A stretch of DNA of 64,000 nucleotides from assembly GCA_017591395.1 (NCBI GenBank), contig WEDG01001083.1, forward strand, positions 62,001 to 126,000, read 5' to 3'. Of this stretch, positions 44,978-58,249 are shown one piece after another; positions within the stretch are counted from its first letter, which is position 1; every line of letters starts with the position of its first letter. This DNA is from Schistocephalus solidus (Eukaryota > Platyhelminthes > Cestoda > Diphyllobothriidea > Diphyllobothriidae). The position numbers and the translations under genes were made by a program. The notes beneath the pieces are model-generated. The model saw only the letters and a list, made by a program, of their open reading frames with translations, made no database searches and was not told where the DNA came from.

Positions 44978-46010
44978 TCCTATGTAGAAAACTCATGCAA
45001 TGGTTGTCAAGCGATAGCCTCTAAGTTGAAGCAACTAGAGGAAGAAGTAAAAAATATGAATGAAATTATCCACAGGACTCTTGCTTCAAAGGATCAACCG
45101 ACTTTAACCAAGCAAACGTTTACTAGGAGTAGAGCAAGGGCCATCCTGCATAATGAATCACCAGAAAGGAGGAAAGTGATATGTAAGACATTTGTAAACA
45201 ATAGTCCGATAGCATTTCGCCGAGTGCAAAAGAATAAGAAGAAAACCACACGTATTACCACAGTGAAAGTTCACCAGAGTCCGAAGGGGCATATACAAGG
45301 CTCGCCCTGTCAAGCAAATGCAAGTGCAAAATGAAATTGATAGAGGTATACCAACAGAAGTAGTAAAAGTAATTGAACAGATCACGATCGATGCAGACAG
45401 CCCTCAGACAGCATGCGCATTTTCGGAGGCTAACTTAGAGATAAAGTCGACCTGCGCAGTGCCAGGGCGGAAGTAGCTACCATTACGCATTCCCGTATTA
45501 GCAGAGTTGAAGCTAAGCTAAGAAAGCTTCAACTTTGAAAACGTCAAGTACCCCTCAGAGTTCCATGAGTGAAGGCCCTTTAGAGCGAGCACAAGACAAA
45601 ATCATTCATGATGCCTTATTTACAACAGCCGACGAGTTGCAGAGAGATAAATGCACCAATAGTGTTGCCATTTCCTCTTTGCCAATGCACTTCGACAGAG
45701 ATAGAGTATCAATGGATGATAATCATGCTGCTGGAAACAGTGGAGTGCCCGGAAAGGGTGACTGCATCATAATCCCGGGTCTCTGAGAGTCCCCCGCTAA
45801 TACCCCCCAAGGAACGAATTGCCACCAACTTAGAGCAATTGCAGGAAATCATCAACGAAATGCTACAACAATCGGAGGAAATAACTATCCTAAACGCCTT
45901 TCGTTTTGGAATTCATTTCACTGTCACCCTCGCAGACACGACCACAACCCCTCAATGTCGTCCTAGGTGGCAATGAAGAAGCGAAATTAATCCTTTTCTG
46001 GCGTTTTTGA
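44978..46010 (+). pseudogene. ORF1 relict of a CR1-like LINE
   Basis: A frame from 44978 reads CNGCQAIASKLKQLEEEVKN, a Cys pair followed by a coiled coil, then a basic region (RVQKNKKKTTRITT). Later frames give LEQLQEIINEMLQQSEEIT and NPSMSS/PLNVVLGGNEEAKLI. Together this resembles the nucleic-acid-binding ORF1 of CR1-type LINEs. It is broken by stops. Confidence 0.45.
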
Positions 46011-46429
46011 CGGTAGCATTCGCACAAGAGTGTTTTTTTTTCTCAGTCGGATTACTCCCCTGCCGAACGAATAAAGCGTCACGAACTAGTCCTGAAATTG
46101 AGAACACGGAGAACACAACCTGGTAACCTACAAAGATCAGATAGTAAAATGAATCTCTGCCCCACTGGGGATCAAACCGGTTCGTATGGCTGCCCAGCTA
46201 CTCCAGTAGACTGGGTCGGGGCTAAAAGCAGATTTTCGCCTTAATTCAAAGCTGATATTGATGTACAATAAGGCGCAAAGCCTCTAACCAAAAATGGATG
46301 AACTGAGAATCCATATTTGTGACCTGCTCACAGACGTTGTCTCAAAAGCAGAAACCTGGTTGTTGTAACCGGTTGACGCCATGGAGCTTGCACTTCCTTG
46401 ATTCCCACTGTTTCGGAGAGACAGAGAAA

Positions 46430-46594
46430 ATTGAAGGGTGGTTAACTCCATCCATAAAGAAGGAAGTGAACAGGAAGAGGAAACTATGGAAAAGATCCCG
46501 CATTGATAACACCCTGGAATTCCTTAACAGTTACAAGTTGCGGAGAAACCGGGTCAAAATTCGCATCGCCAGAGATCGACGGGTCTTCTACTAG
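46430..46594 (+). pseudogene. endonuclease-RT linker relict of the same CR1-like LINE
   Basis: Reads GWLTPSIKKEVNRKRKLWKR ... LNSYKLRRNRVKIRIARDRR, matching the common LINE pattern (P-W-T-x-x-I-K ... R-x-x-L-W-x-x-x-x ... Y-K-x-x-R-N-x-V-K-x-x-I-R). It shares orientation with the ORF1 relict upstream. The endonuclease and RT are missing. Confidence 0.6.
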
Positions 46595-47465
<871 letters not shown>

Positions 47466-47591
47466 GGGGTGGTGGTGTCAACCTCAGTGTCGGATGCTCT
47501 GTTTTATTCATTGGTCTTTGGTGCTTTTTTAACCATCAGAAAGGTGAAGTATCCTTCGTGAGTTTTGTTCTCCATCTTTCTTTTGTTTCAG

Positions 47592-47837
47592 CTTGGTTAC
47601 GTTCGTGTCCTTCGAGGGCTATTTTTGAAGCTCTACAACTGTGCTACACATGCCGAGGGATTTGGAAACGTTAAAAATCTCTTCCCAGCCGGAGAAGCAA
47701 TATGCTTCGAACTGATTGAAAATGAAGGCACCGCGCTTGATGGCACAATCTTCCTCTATAAGAAAAATGGGCGCTCATACAGTCTGATAAAGGAGACGGC
47801 CTTTAAAACTTTAAAGTTCAACCGGACTTTCGCAGAG
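47592..47837 (+). CDS. polycystin-1-like gene, exon G
   Basis: Strong acceptor CTTTCTTTTGTTTCAG (47591) and donor GCAGAG then GTGTGC, both phase 0. 82 codons: LGYVRVLRGLFLKLYNCATH, LFPAGEAICFELIENEGTAL, DGTIFLYKKNGRSYSL. Beta-rich with a Cys pair; fits the extracellular sandwich series. It continues in frame to QGTYKIMLRISN of exon H, which completes a PKD-type repeat (T-Y-K-I-x-L-R-I-S-N). Confidence 0.75.
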
Positions 47838-49547
47838 GTGTGCATGTGTTTTTAGGATGGATTTTTATATCTCTGAGGCTTATTTTTTTGCTCGTAATGT
47901 TATACTTACTGAGGTTTAAAATGTCCTTATATTTATACGAAAAAATTAACAGAACCAAACTGTGGTAGGTAATTCCCACATTCTCCGGAAGCCGGTCTCT
48001 GATCTGTGCTCATGAAACTAATCTACTGCTCTGGTAATGCATCTCAAAGTTTCACCTTCTGATAAAAGATTTTTTAGTGGTCGAAGATAAGTTAGTTTTA
48101 GTATTTTTCTTAGGAAATAAAAACATATTTTTAAAGAAAAGTGCCAAAAAATATATTAACAATGCACGACAAGGACACGTGAACCCCTCCCCTCGGTTTT
48201 TGTGCATTAAAATGACCATGCAGGACAAATGCGATTTATTCTTTGTTCTTTATTCTTTCAGTTTTCTTTCCTGAAGACCTACAGTAGATTGCCTGACTCA
48301 TAATAACGCTTGTGTAATAGTTCAGTTGGGAACTTTATTCCTAAAAAGTACCTTTTCAAACATTAAAGCAAGTATGCAGCTCAAATGCGATTTTCCTTTT
48401 ATATAGATATCAGGAAAACCCAGGGTTTATGCAAAAATAGTAATTAAATATCAAACGGCCTGAAAGTACAGTACAGGCTACGCGCTATAGTTCGTGCGAA
48501 TTTTTAAGACTCAGTTACACAAACGGCACAGTTAAAAAAAGCTGAAATTTAGTTAAAGGTAAGATAGTCTGGTATCTCTGCTCAGTCTTCCCAAGATTCC
48601 TAGCGATCGAACATCAAAGAATGTGGGCACACTATTTTGTCCTCATCGATCTTAGCCTCGTATTTTTTTATGCAGTCGTTGATCAGAACTCTAGTCATCT
48701 GCTTAATAGACTATCTCAAAAGTTTTCTGCCCATAGCCATCTTAACGAGAGCCATATATCTTAGGCCTCTTGGCGTCAGTTCTTCCTAGTGTCATGTTGG
48801 AAGCACGAGATCATCCATTACTAGCAAACATCTACCTTCAACTGATTGTAGTTTACTGGTCGAAGGCGCTAACCACCTCTGCTAATAAAAGCGAACAAGT
48901 GAGTCCCTGGAAGTAGTCGCGAAGAGGACGACGTGATTACCGGAACAAGTGCTTTAATAGCCTAACCTTTCGAATTCTCGCTCGAATCCATTTTTAGCTC
49001 GATCAGGACTACTGCGACAGAAAATGCGCTCCACTTCCGCAACACCTACTTAATAGTAACATTATTACAGGATTGAAATTTTGGTCTCCTGGATGTATGA
49101 GCAGATGTATGAGAGACGTTATTCCGTTAGAGATGCACAAAGTCACATTAAACGCTGAACTCTCTATTTTTGATCGTTATGATTTTGCAGAATTTCATTT
49201 CCCAGTTTTTTCGTCTAATTCTGAAACGTGAATTTTCACAGCTAGGATTTGACATAGACATATTTTGTTTGTTTTTGTTTACTGAGTGAAGATAATCGGT
49301 AATGCCTTTGAAAACCCAATTGTTTACATGCCGGTGTGTCATGTACCTCTGTATACACATTCTTACAAATTGCAACTATTAAAATAGTACTCACAAAAAT
49401 GTAAGTAGTATTAGTTTAACTCAAATTTCTGTCTGGAGTTGACGTGGGATTTAGTTTAGGTGAAGATTTTCGAGTGAAAAACAGGGACAGAGAATACGGC
49501 AAGCGGTGCTGAAAGAGCTGTAGGGATGTCGCCTCTGAAAGTGACTC

Positions 49548-49548
<1 letters not shown>
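47838..49548. other. intron sequence, nothing recognised
   Basis: AT-rich with short frames only. Confidence 0.4.
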
Positions 49549-49707
<159 letters not shown>

Positions 49708-50037
49708 AGTAACGGAATCCTCACATTTTTGCAGACATGAAGAAGATTGTCCAAGATGCTTTGGGCAGCACACATGTCTCGCTTTCTAGGGGTCGGCTCG
49801 TTAGTGGGGCGATTTCATCTTCACAAGCTGTCCCAGTTAACTGTTTATGGCTGATTAGGACTGGCGTGTTCCTTTGCTGTACTTTTTAGTGTACCAAGGA
49901 TAGGATGTTGTCAAAACCTCCATCAGGATTCCACTATGTTAATCTTGGAAGACAACGCCTAACTGTTTACTGTTAAAATAAATCACTCTCTATTGAGTGC
50001 AGAGGTCTGTAAACACTTACGCACACTTTTTCCACAG

Positions 50038-50979
50038 CAAGGAACCTACAAAATAATGCTTCGCATCAGCAACGTTCTGAGCAACTTTACGGTAAGCAGT
50101 GTATTCTTCGTCACCTCGCCCGTCATTGGCATGGAGATCAAATCCCCAGGCAAGCAACTATGTTCTTCCGAGCAGAACTGGATCACTCTGAGTTTCCGTG
50201 GTCTTGGCAATCTTGTTTGTCTCTGCGTTAATCTGGATAACGGTCATCGCTACGTCTATCCCCGTGTCAACGGCCAAGCCATAGACTGCCAGCCCTGTGC
50301 CAAAAGTCTCGAAGTAACCCAACGTCCTTTTAATGGCAGCCTGCAAATTCCCGTCGAGTACACTGAAACCGGCTTCTACAACGTCACTGTTCTCGCCTGG
50401 TGGGCCAACAGCCTTGACGCAGGTGACGAAACCAGCCGTGCTGGGGGACAGACACTGCAGACAGCTCGGATGCTGCGTGTGGTTGAACCGACGCCCTGTC
50501 AACCGGTCAGACTGGTATTTAGCCATGATAAACTGCTGGATCCAGATAACCCTCTGATGCTTTACACTGTGGATCGCTACACGGTGAAAGTCAAGGCCAT
50601 TCGGTCAGGCAGGGTGTGTGAACCTCAACCGACCTACAGCTGGCGTATCTACCGACTGCATGAGCAGACGGGGGCTCAAGTGGAACTGGTTGTGCACACC
50701 AATCAGTCGGCTAAAGCGGTGGTGCAGTTCTTTCTGGCGCCCAGGAGACTGCCCCCGGGTCTCTACAGCATCCAACTTCTGAGTAAAGAAGCCTCCTCAG
50801 GCGGCCATGAAGAGCTCCTGTGTTCCGGTTACCTGAGGCTGCTAGCTTCACCGCTCATCATTCGCATGCTGGAGCGACCGCTGCAGAGGGTTTACTTTGG
50901 CACTGAGAGCACTGAGTTCTGCATCTGGCCCAGACGTTTCTCATTTGATCCCAACGTTTTGGAGGGCCAAGAAGGAGCG
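50038..50979 (+). CDS. polycystin-1-like gene, exon H (end of PKD, start of REJ-like region)
   Basis: Acceptor CACTTTTTCCACAG (50037), donor GCG then GTACGT, both phase 0; 314 codons. The start (QGTYKIMLRISNVLSNFTVS) finishes a PKD repeat. The rest includes Cys-rich LVCLCVNLDNGHRYVYPRV, YTETGFYNVTVLAWWANSLD and YSWRIYRLHEQTGAQVELVV. It ends FGTESTEFCIWPRRFSFDPN. The loose, Trp/Cys-containing pattern after the PKD series fits the REJ region of polycystin-1 proteins. Several N-glycosylation sites. Confidence 0.8.
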
Positions 50980-51191
50980 GTACGTCAAAAACTGAGAGAA
51001 TTGCTTAATAAAATCTTATATTGAGACTGGTGGTCTGGGCGGACCAACACAGAAGCGCGTGGCAGTCGGGGACACTGACAAGTGCAACGATCGATAACTC
51101 CAAGGCGCCAAAATTGCAGCGCAGGAGAGAGGGTTAGGTGAACAAGGTTCAGTAGGCAGTTGCAGCTGGACGTCTCTTCAGGCACGTGCGT

Positions 51192-51610
51192 GTGTGCCCC
51201 TTAAACGGGCCGTGTGGTGGATGCGCTGGACCAACACGGAAACAAGATCAAAACATGGCAGGAGTTATCCTGGTTGAGATTTCATAGCAAATGCGGAACG
51301 TGGAAGAGATTGGTGGCACTCGTAGGTCTTGGTTCACGCCGCACCAGATATTGTTACTATTTTTGGCTCTCCCAGTCCGTGGGATCTGAGTCAGACTTGG
51401 CCACCAGCCACCAGTGCCCGACCCTCATCCCCACAAGCTCCTTGACTCTGGTTTTGACACCGGGTACATATTGTTGAGTGATGCGAGAGTGCGGTAGGGC
51501 AAGTCTACTATCACTTAAAACTAATCCGCGCACAAGTCACCGTCCCTGCACCATCCTACTGTGGAGCACACGGTGGACCTAATCGAACTCGACGGTCGAA
51601 CTGTCGTATG
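51192..51610 (+). mobile_element. short element sharing the LINE 3' end
   Basis: Begins GTGTGCCCCTTAAACGGGCC and ends GGTCGAACTGTCGTATG. The first half is common to 36654-37092 and the inverted 32244-32547; the last half matches the LINE 3' UTR. It lies in the intron between exons H and I. Confidence 0.7.
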
Positions 51611-52179
51611 TGTGTTCACGTTCTGAGCTCCAGCTTGGAACACATGCACTTTGTTCGCCTACGGCCAAGCACCGAAGGGTGCCGTGTCGATTGACCTCGA
51701 GTTTTTGCTACGCTAGTGCCAAGTCGTGCACAGATAAAGCCGTGAATCTACATGGAACATAAGGTGACTAGAAAAGCGATTTAAGTAAGTATCCGCGCTG
51801 GCGATCGCAGGGACGGAATGCTGGAATGGCTATACCGAAGGCAGTTCGCAACGACACCGAAAGAATTGCCTATTTAGTGAAAAGATATATGAGGAATCAA
51901 ACAGTCTGTTGGCTGCCATGCAAGGTCATTTTGAATGCCGTTTACCAATCATGCCCTTTAGTTTTACTCTTGTCTCCAGCCTAGAGAACTGCCAGGCAGT
52001 TACCTGTCAACGAGCATTTATCTCATCTGCCATCATCGCCAAAATTCCGCTTCTCCGTAGTTCTCTCCTTCTTTGATATGAATAGCGGATGAAAAGTTCC
52101 CACATTATCTCCACCTCACTTGCATTGCCTCCACTTTTATCACACCTCACCACTGTTTATTCACTTGCTCTCAATTTAG
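51611..52179. other. intron sequence, nothing recognised
   Basis: Ends with the acceptor CTCTCAATTTAG of exon I. Confidence 0.4.
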
Positions 52180-52448
52180 ATTATTGAACGTTGGACAGTC
52201 TCGTGTTTGGAGGGTTGTAACGTATCGCAGGTAGAATGTTCTTCCCTACCTGCACTTGCTGGTGGAGCAAAGTGTCCTTTCCCGGAACTTACTCGGGCAA
52301 ATTTAGGTCAGCTTTGTCTGCCATCGGAGCGATTCGTTCCCGAGCGCATATACACTCTCGTTGCCACGGGCGAAACTGCCACTCAGACGGGAACAAGCAT
52401 GTTAGAGGTGATCCGTTCGGCAGTACGCGTACCGAAATTGAGTGTACG
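52180..52448 (+). CDS. polycystin-1-like gene, exon I (REJ-like)
   Basis: Acceptor TCAATTTAG (52179), phase 0; donor TACG then GTAAGT, phase 2. Reads IIERWTVSCLEGCNVSQVEC ... LGQLCLPSERFVPERIYTLV ... ATGETATQTGTSMLEVIRSA. A Trp followed by Cys pairs, then L-x-L-P-x-x-x-x-x-x-x-x-Y-x-L then a Thr/Ser-rich strand, fits an REJ module. The next exon would begin in phase 2 and was not found, so the gene continues past 52.4 kb or is interrupted by the repeat block. Confidence 0.75.
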
Positions 52449-53538
52449 GTAAGTCCGTTTTTAGAACATTCCTTTCTGTCAAAATGCTACTCGAAGGAAG
52501 GTTTTTGAACCGGATATGTATATAGTCGAGTGTGGACTAAACTCAGTGCCCATGGAACTAAAGGGTTTGTTCCAAATTAACTGCCGTTCTGGCATTCATT
52601 CGAAAGCAAAAAACTCCCAATATTTGGATATCTCGTCTCCAAAATAAGCGTTTTACTCTATGGCCCACTTCTCCTAAAAATTGCAGCCTTTCGCGCCTAC
52701 GTTTTCACAAACTTACTTCATGGGACTCGTATTTTCGCGTGTATCGACTTATCTGACAGTCTTTGGGGCACTTACAATCGTAGAATTAAGTCTATCAGTC
52801 AATGACATCAATTTTAAGAGAAATGTGAGTTCTTTTATCTGAGATGAAAAAATTATCCTGAAATTTTCTCGTGAAGTAGGCGAACATTCTTTCACAAAAT
52901 ACCCTTTTGAAGCGCTGTAAAGGTACCTTTTCAAGGGAACTAGAACATATCCCTCTCAGGCCTTCGTACTGGGCGATGAGGTTTCATATGTGACCGAAAC
53001 GCTGCCTACATGAAATGGAAAGCCCAAAAACAATATTTGGGTAAATGTTTACAATAAGTAACTTATTAAGAAGGTTTTGATTGACAAAAACAACCGAACC
53101 TAAGTTTTCAGACAGTCGAATAAGAGCACCGAGAAGCACGATATATTCACTGATAGTTAGAGGACATCCTGTAGGTCAGCGGATTCATATGTCACCAAAA
53201 AATAATTATTACTTTTGCTGAAGTGATAAGTTAACTTAATAACCAGATAATTCTAAGTTCCTGAATTCATCTGCTAATTTTATTCGAATGTATTAATTGC
53301 TGACAGGCTTCTCGGAGTGGGAATTAATTCAAACTTTTATTCTTGTGACGGCTCTCTCATTACCATCACATGCAATAGTTTTTATTTTCATTAAGCACAC
53401 CTCGATCAGTACCAAATCGGAAAACTTATATAGAATTCTCGTACATCAGTACTGAAACATACGGTTAACCTTTATGGATTTTACTGTGTCGTAGTTCATG
53501 AAACACCCATTCTACAGGATTATACTCCCAATTTATGT
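52449..53538. other. nothing recognised
   Basis: AT-rich, short frames only, up to the left edge of the palindrome. Confidence 0.4.
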
Positions 53539-53917
53539 AAAACTGCGATTTATTAAAGTCAGTTTACTTATGCTGTTATATTTATTTTTATTTTTCGATG
53601 GACCAGTCGACTGGACTTCAAAAACTTGAGAATAATCGTTCGAGACTCATTTTTGCTTTCTCGACATCTTTGTTCTTCAGGAAACTTTTATTTTTTTGCC
53701 AAAGAAATAGCGCTTAAAATAATATATTTTCCACTTCCCTTTAACAGGGAGCTTTTCAGTAGGAGCTTGCTGATTTTTTTAATATATATACATATATGTA
53801 CTGAAATATCGGCATCCCAAGAAAAGGCGATCTCAGGGACTATAAGTGTATTGTCCTGACATTTCAAAAGCATACGAGCTTCCATCGTCAGAGGTGAGTA
53901 TCGTACCGCGTCTCACA
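53539..53917 (+). repeat. outer left arm of the large palindrome (non-LINE part)
   Basis: Reverse complement of 63621-64000 with roughly a dozen or two differences by eye. It carries an AT-rich segment, a TATATACATATATG run and a Penelope-type hammerhead-like core on the minus strand (53855-53894). The matching partner reaches the last base of the window, so the arm may extend further. Confidence 0.85.
53855..53894 (-). ncRNA. hammerhead-like motif, left arm
   Basis: The minus strand reads CTGACGA, T, GGAAGC, TCGTAT, GCTTTT, GAAATGTC. Same as the right-arm copy, but the last helix II pair is G-U and not G-C. Confidence 0.4.
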
Positions 53918-53955
53918 GTCCCCATCCCCCTCGCCATACCCTCAAGGCTCCTCGG

Positions 53956-54826
53956 GTGAGTCCACTCACACTAGCAGCCTGGAATGTTCGTTCCCTTTTA
54001 GACAATCATAGGAGCAACCGACCAGAACGAAGGAGGGCGCTAGTCGCTCGGGAACTGGCACGCTACAAGGTGGACATTGCTGCTCTCAGCGAGACCCGAT
54101 TCTCTGAGCAGGGTCAGCTGGAGAAGGTGGGTGCCGGCTACACCTTCTTCTGGAGCGGCCGACCAAAGGCAGAGCGACGCGACGCTGGTGTTGCCTTTGC
54201 CATCCGATACGACATCGTGGGACGTCTGCCCAGACTGCCGCAGGGTATCACTGATCGCCTGATGAGCCTCCATCTGCCACTTCAGGGAGACCAGTTCGCC
54301 ACCATCATCAGCGCCTACGCTCCGCCAGTGACGAGCTCTGATGCGGCGAAGAATAAATTCAACGAGGACCTGCACGCCCTGCTGGCGACTGGTGGACAAG
54401 TTAATTGTCCTTGGTGACTTAAACGCCCAGGTCGGGACGGACCACGCTGCATGACAGGGAGTGCTGGGTCCCCACGGTCTCGGTAGCTGTAACGATAATG
54501 GTCTCGTTCTTCTGCGAACTTGTGCGGAACACCGTCTCCTGCTGACCAATACCTTCTTCCACCTTCCGACGCGGGAGAAGGCCACGTGGATGCACCCTCG
54601 GTCGCGGCGCTGGCAGCTGCTGGACTATGTTCTTGTCCGGAGGCGTGATCGACAGGACGTGCTGGTAACCAAGGCGATCCGCGATGCCGATTGTTGGATG
54701 GCTCACCGCCTCGTCATCTCCCAGATGAGGCTCCAACTTCAAACCCGAAGAAGGCCCCAAGGTAAGCGATCGCCAGGTAAGTTAAATACTCTTCTGTTAA
54801 ATTTGCCTGCTTACTGTTTGATTTAA
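53956..54826 (+). pseudogene. APE-type endonuclease of LINE copy 3
   Basis: [16 protein letters not shown], then [19 protein letters not shown] small deletion near 54395 shifts the frame before [14 protein letters not shown]. Then [20 protein letters not shown] and [14 protein letters not shown]. The Asp-His motif reads MAH in place of TDH, so the catalytic Asp is lost. The GTG at 53956 is only a convenient frame start; no in-frame ATG was found nearby upstream. Confidence 0.8.
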
Positions 54827-54859
54827 GTAACCAAATAACCGAGAACCTGGAGAGCCTGC

Positions 54860-55940
54860 ATGCTCCAGATAATAACGGCACCGTGGAAACACGATGGTGT
54901 CAACTGCGAAATGTCATCCAGTTCACCACCCTCGAAGTCCTCGGACGCGCACACCGTCAAAACCAGGACTGGTTTGACGACAATGACGCCAACATTAGCA
55001 ACTTACTCGCGAAGAAGAGTCGACTACACAAAGCCTACATGGACCTTCGGACTGACGCCACCAAAGCAGCCTTCTTGAGATGCCGCCGCCTTCTACAGCA
55101 ACGGCTGCGGGAGATGCAGGACGCCTGGATGATACGAAAGGCTGAGGAAATCCAGGGGTATGCGGAACGCAATGAAATGAAATCCTTTATCAAATTCATC
55201 GGGGCAATCTACGGCCCGCGTATCAAGGAGACCGCAACGCTGCTCAGCGCTGACGGCATAACACTGCTGACAGAGAAATCGCAAATTCTGAAGCGCCGGG
55301 CTGAGCACTTCAGACGTGTCCTTAATTGCTCATCAGCCATCTCCGATTCTGCCACTGACCGGCTCCCTCAAGTGGACACCAATAATGACCTGGATCTGCC
55401 ACCTTCTCTACCAGAAACCATCCGGGCCGTGCAGCAGATTTCCAGCGGTAAAGCAACGGGATCCGACGCAATCCCACCGGAAGTCTACAAGCACGGTTGG
55501 CCCCGGCTGATGGCAGAACTCACAACCCTCTCCAAGGACAAGTTCCTCGGGATTTCAAAGACGCGACCATCGTCCATCTCTACAAACCGAAGGGGAACCG
55601 GCAACTCTGTAATAATCACAGAGGCATCTCAATGCTCAACATCGCCGGGAAGATCTTCACCCGTATCATTCTCAATCGTCTGAATGGTCAACTAGAGCAA
55701 GGCCTGCTCCCGGAAAGCCAATGTGGCTTCCGCCGACACCGCAGAACAACCGACATGATATTTGCCGCCCACCAGCTAAAAGAGAAGTGCCAGGAGATGC
55801 GAACTCACATTTACACTACATTCGTGGATCTGACGAAAGCCTTTGACACGGGGAATCGTGACGGACTGTGAAAATTCATGCAAAATTAGGCTGTCCTGAG
55901 CGGTTCACGCAAATGGTGCGTCAGCTTCATGACGGGATGA
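54860..55940 (+). pseudogene. reverse transcriptase of LINE copy 3 (FADD block missing)
   Basis: Linker NQDWFDDNDANISNLLAKKS, then LPETIRAVQQISSGKATGSD, a frameshift near 55530, then DFKDATIVHLYKPKGNR, NIAGKIFTRIILNRLNGQLE, SQCGFRRHRRTTDMIF and [18 protein letters not shown]. The sequence from just after HDGMTA jumps to [17 protein letters not shown], so motif C (FADD) is absent. It cannot encode an active RT. Confidence 0.8.
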
Positions 55941-57186
55941 CGGCGCACGTCAACGGTGCTCAACTCAATAACTTGGAAACCTTCGCTTATCTAGGAAGCA
56001 CGCTGTCACGCAACACGAGAATCGATGACGAGGTTGCCCAACGGATCTCCAAAGCTAGTCAGGCCTTCGGCCGGCTGCGGGCTTCCGTGTGGAATCGCCA
56101 TGGTATTCACCTGAAGACCAAACTGAAGATAAACAAGGCCGTCGTCTTGACGAGACTCCTTTACGGAGCGGAGACCTGGACCATCTACTCGAACCAAGCC
56201 AGGAAGCTGAATCACTTCCATCTCAGCTGCCTCCGTAGAATACTGAAGCTGAGATGGCAAGACAGGATCCCGGACATGGAAGTCCTGGAGTGGATCGGAA
56301 TCCTCAGCATCCACGTCATGCTGAGGCAAGTGCAACTCCGATGGAGCGGCCACCTGGTAAGAATGGACGACGAGCGACTTCCCAAACGACTTTTCTATGG
56401 CGATGTCGCTACGGGTGCTCGTCGACAGGGAGGTCAAAAACGACGCTACGAGGACACTTTGAAGAAATCGCTGAAGCAACTGCAAATCAACACGGTGACC
56501 TGCGAGGACCTCGCCCGGGATAGAACGGCATGGAGAAGATCAGTGAAGACTCGTTCAGCAATCTATGAGGCCAACCGGATCGCCGCCGCCAAGGTCAAAA
56601 GAGTGGCACGAAAGACACCAGCGCCCCAGACCAATACCGCCGATGCCCAGGCCCTGCCAACATGCCCGCGCTGTCAACGCATCTTCCGCGCGCGAATTAG
56701 CCTAGTCAGACATCTTCGGACGCAATGCACTAACAATCCGACCATTCCAAATTCTACTTCAAATTCTACCAACTCTCCTTCAGACCCACCCCCACCCTCA
56801 CACCTGGAATCAATTCCATTATTCTAAACATCATAGAGACCACATCCCAATACTCATCGCCTGTTACCCCCACCACCGCAACCACCACCGCCTTCACCTT
56901 CACTACTGCCACCATTAGCGACGGAAACTCTTTCCTAAACTGTCCTCAATGCGACCACACATTCACCTCACGCATCGGCCTGGTCGGTCACTTGCAAATT
57001 CATCGTACAGAGACTGGTAAACCAGTGCCTGGAGCACCATCACAAAGCAGAGATCGCCGTCCCCACTACCCTCACTGTCCTCTCGCATTCACTCATCGCA
57101 TAGGCCTATTAGGACACCCGCCTCCACGACGACCTGCGATAAACCACCGGAGGCTAAGCCACATCAGCGCACACCATCTACACTAA
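55941..57186 (+). pseudogene. post-RT region and C2H2 fingers of LINE copy 3
   Basis: An open frame (to 56827) covers [60 protein letters not shown] and the first finger [19 protein letters not shown]. After a frameshift the second finger [19 protein letters not shown] and part of a third (LAFTHRIGLLGH) follow. Confidence 0.75.
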
Positions 57187-58020
57187 TACATAGACAATAC
57201 CCGCACAAACATCATAATGTAACTAATAAAATCACGGTTTCCTAGAAACCGTGGCTTGGAAGGCTGCCAATCTGACGCTAACAGCAAACCACGCCGTCGG
57301 CCCAGTTTATGTGCTGTGTGTCGAGTGCCTGACCAGTGGACTGGGAGTCAGACGGCGATGGCACCTCCATATCCCCTGAGTAAGTAAATCCTGGTGTGTG
57401 CGTTATGGGGGGTAGGTCGTGCTGTGGCGCGCGAAGACGGGTACGCCGACACGTCAGCCAATGCGCCCACTCCCACATAAGACAACTGACTGGCTCGGAC
57501 GGTGGTCTGATTGTGGGGGTGGGGGAGAGAGTGAGGTCAACAGCTCAGCGCATTTTACTCACTATAAAACAATCTGACGCGCTCGAAACTATCACGGTGC
57601 GCTAAAAGCCGTGGCTTGGAAGGTTGCCAACTGACGGGATAACTCGGACCGCGTTGTCAGCCCAATGTGTGTTCTGTCTGCAATGGCTGACTGGTGGTTT
57701 TAGAGTAAGGCTGAAATGGCTCCTTCTTAATGTGGCTTTTATGGCACCCACTCCATGGGATCTGAGCCAGATGTGGTGGTATGCCCAGGGGCGGCTCCGG
57801 CCGCGCCAGCCACCTACGCCCTCTCCCATCTCCGGTCTTCTTGACTTTGTCTTGACACCGGGCTCAGGTGGAGAAGGAGGAGGAGAAGGAGAGATTGCGT
57901 GGATGTAGCGCAAGGCTACTATCACTTTAAACTAAATCACGCGCAAGTCACCGTCCCTGCACCACCTGGTGTGGAGCATACGGTGGACCTCGTCAAAATC
58001 GACGCTCGAACTGTCGTGTA
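57187..58020 (+). other. LINE copy 3 3' UTR
   Basis: Collinear with 4902-5769 reversed. It ends near CGACGCTCGAACTGTCG. A 61-bp unmatched spacer (58021-58081) separates it from copy 4. Confidence 0.65.
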
Positions 58021-58249
58021 TGCGGGCGCTGAAAGCTAAAGCCAATTAAGGACTCCCTCACCCTGTCCTCCCTACAGTGTCACGACAGTTTGACCGTCGC
58101 AGTCCGACGACGTCCACCGTATGCTCCACAGAAGGGTGGTGTAGAGATGGTGACTTGCGCGTGGATTAAATTTAAGTGATAGTAGCCTTGCGCTGCAGCT
58201 ACCGCACTCTTTCCTCCTCCTCCCTCACCTGAGCCCGGTGAGGAATATG

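Larger units (their letters stand above)
53918..58020 (+). mobile_element. LINE copy 3, plus strand, RT catalytic block deleted
   Basis: Endonuclease (53956-54826), linker and RT (54860-55940), post-RT region and fingers (55941-57186), 3' UTR (57187-58020). The 5' part has the GTCCCCATCCCC stretch shared with copies 1 and 2, but upstream it switches to the palindrome flank and not to the long leader. Frameshifts near 54395 and elsewhere. It lies tail to tail with copy 4, 61 bp apart. Confidence 0.85.
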
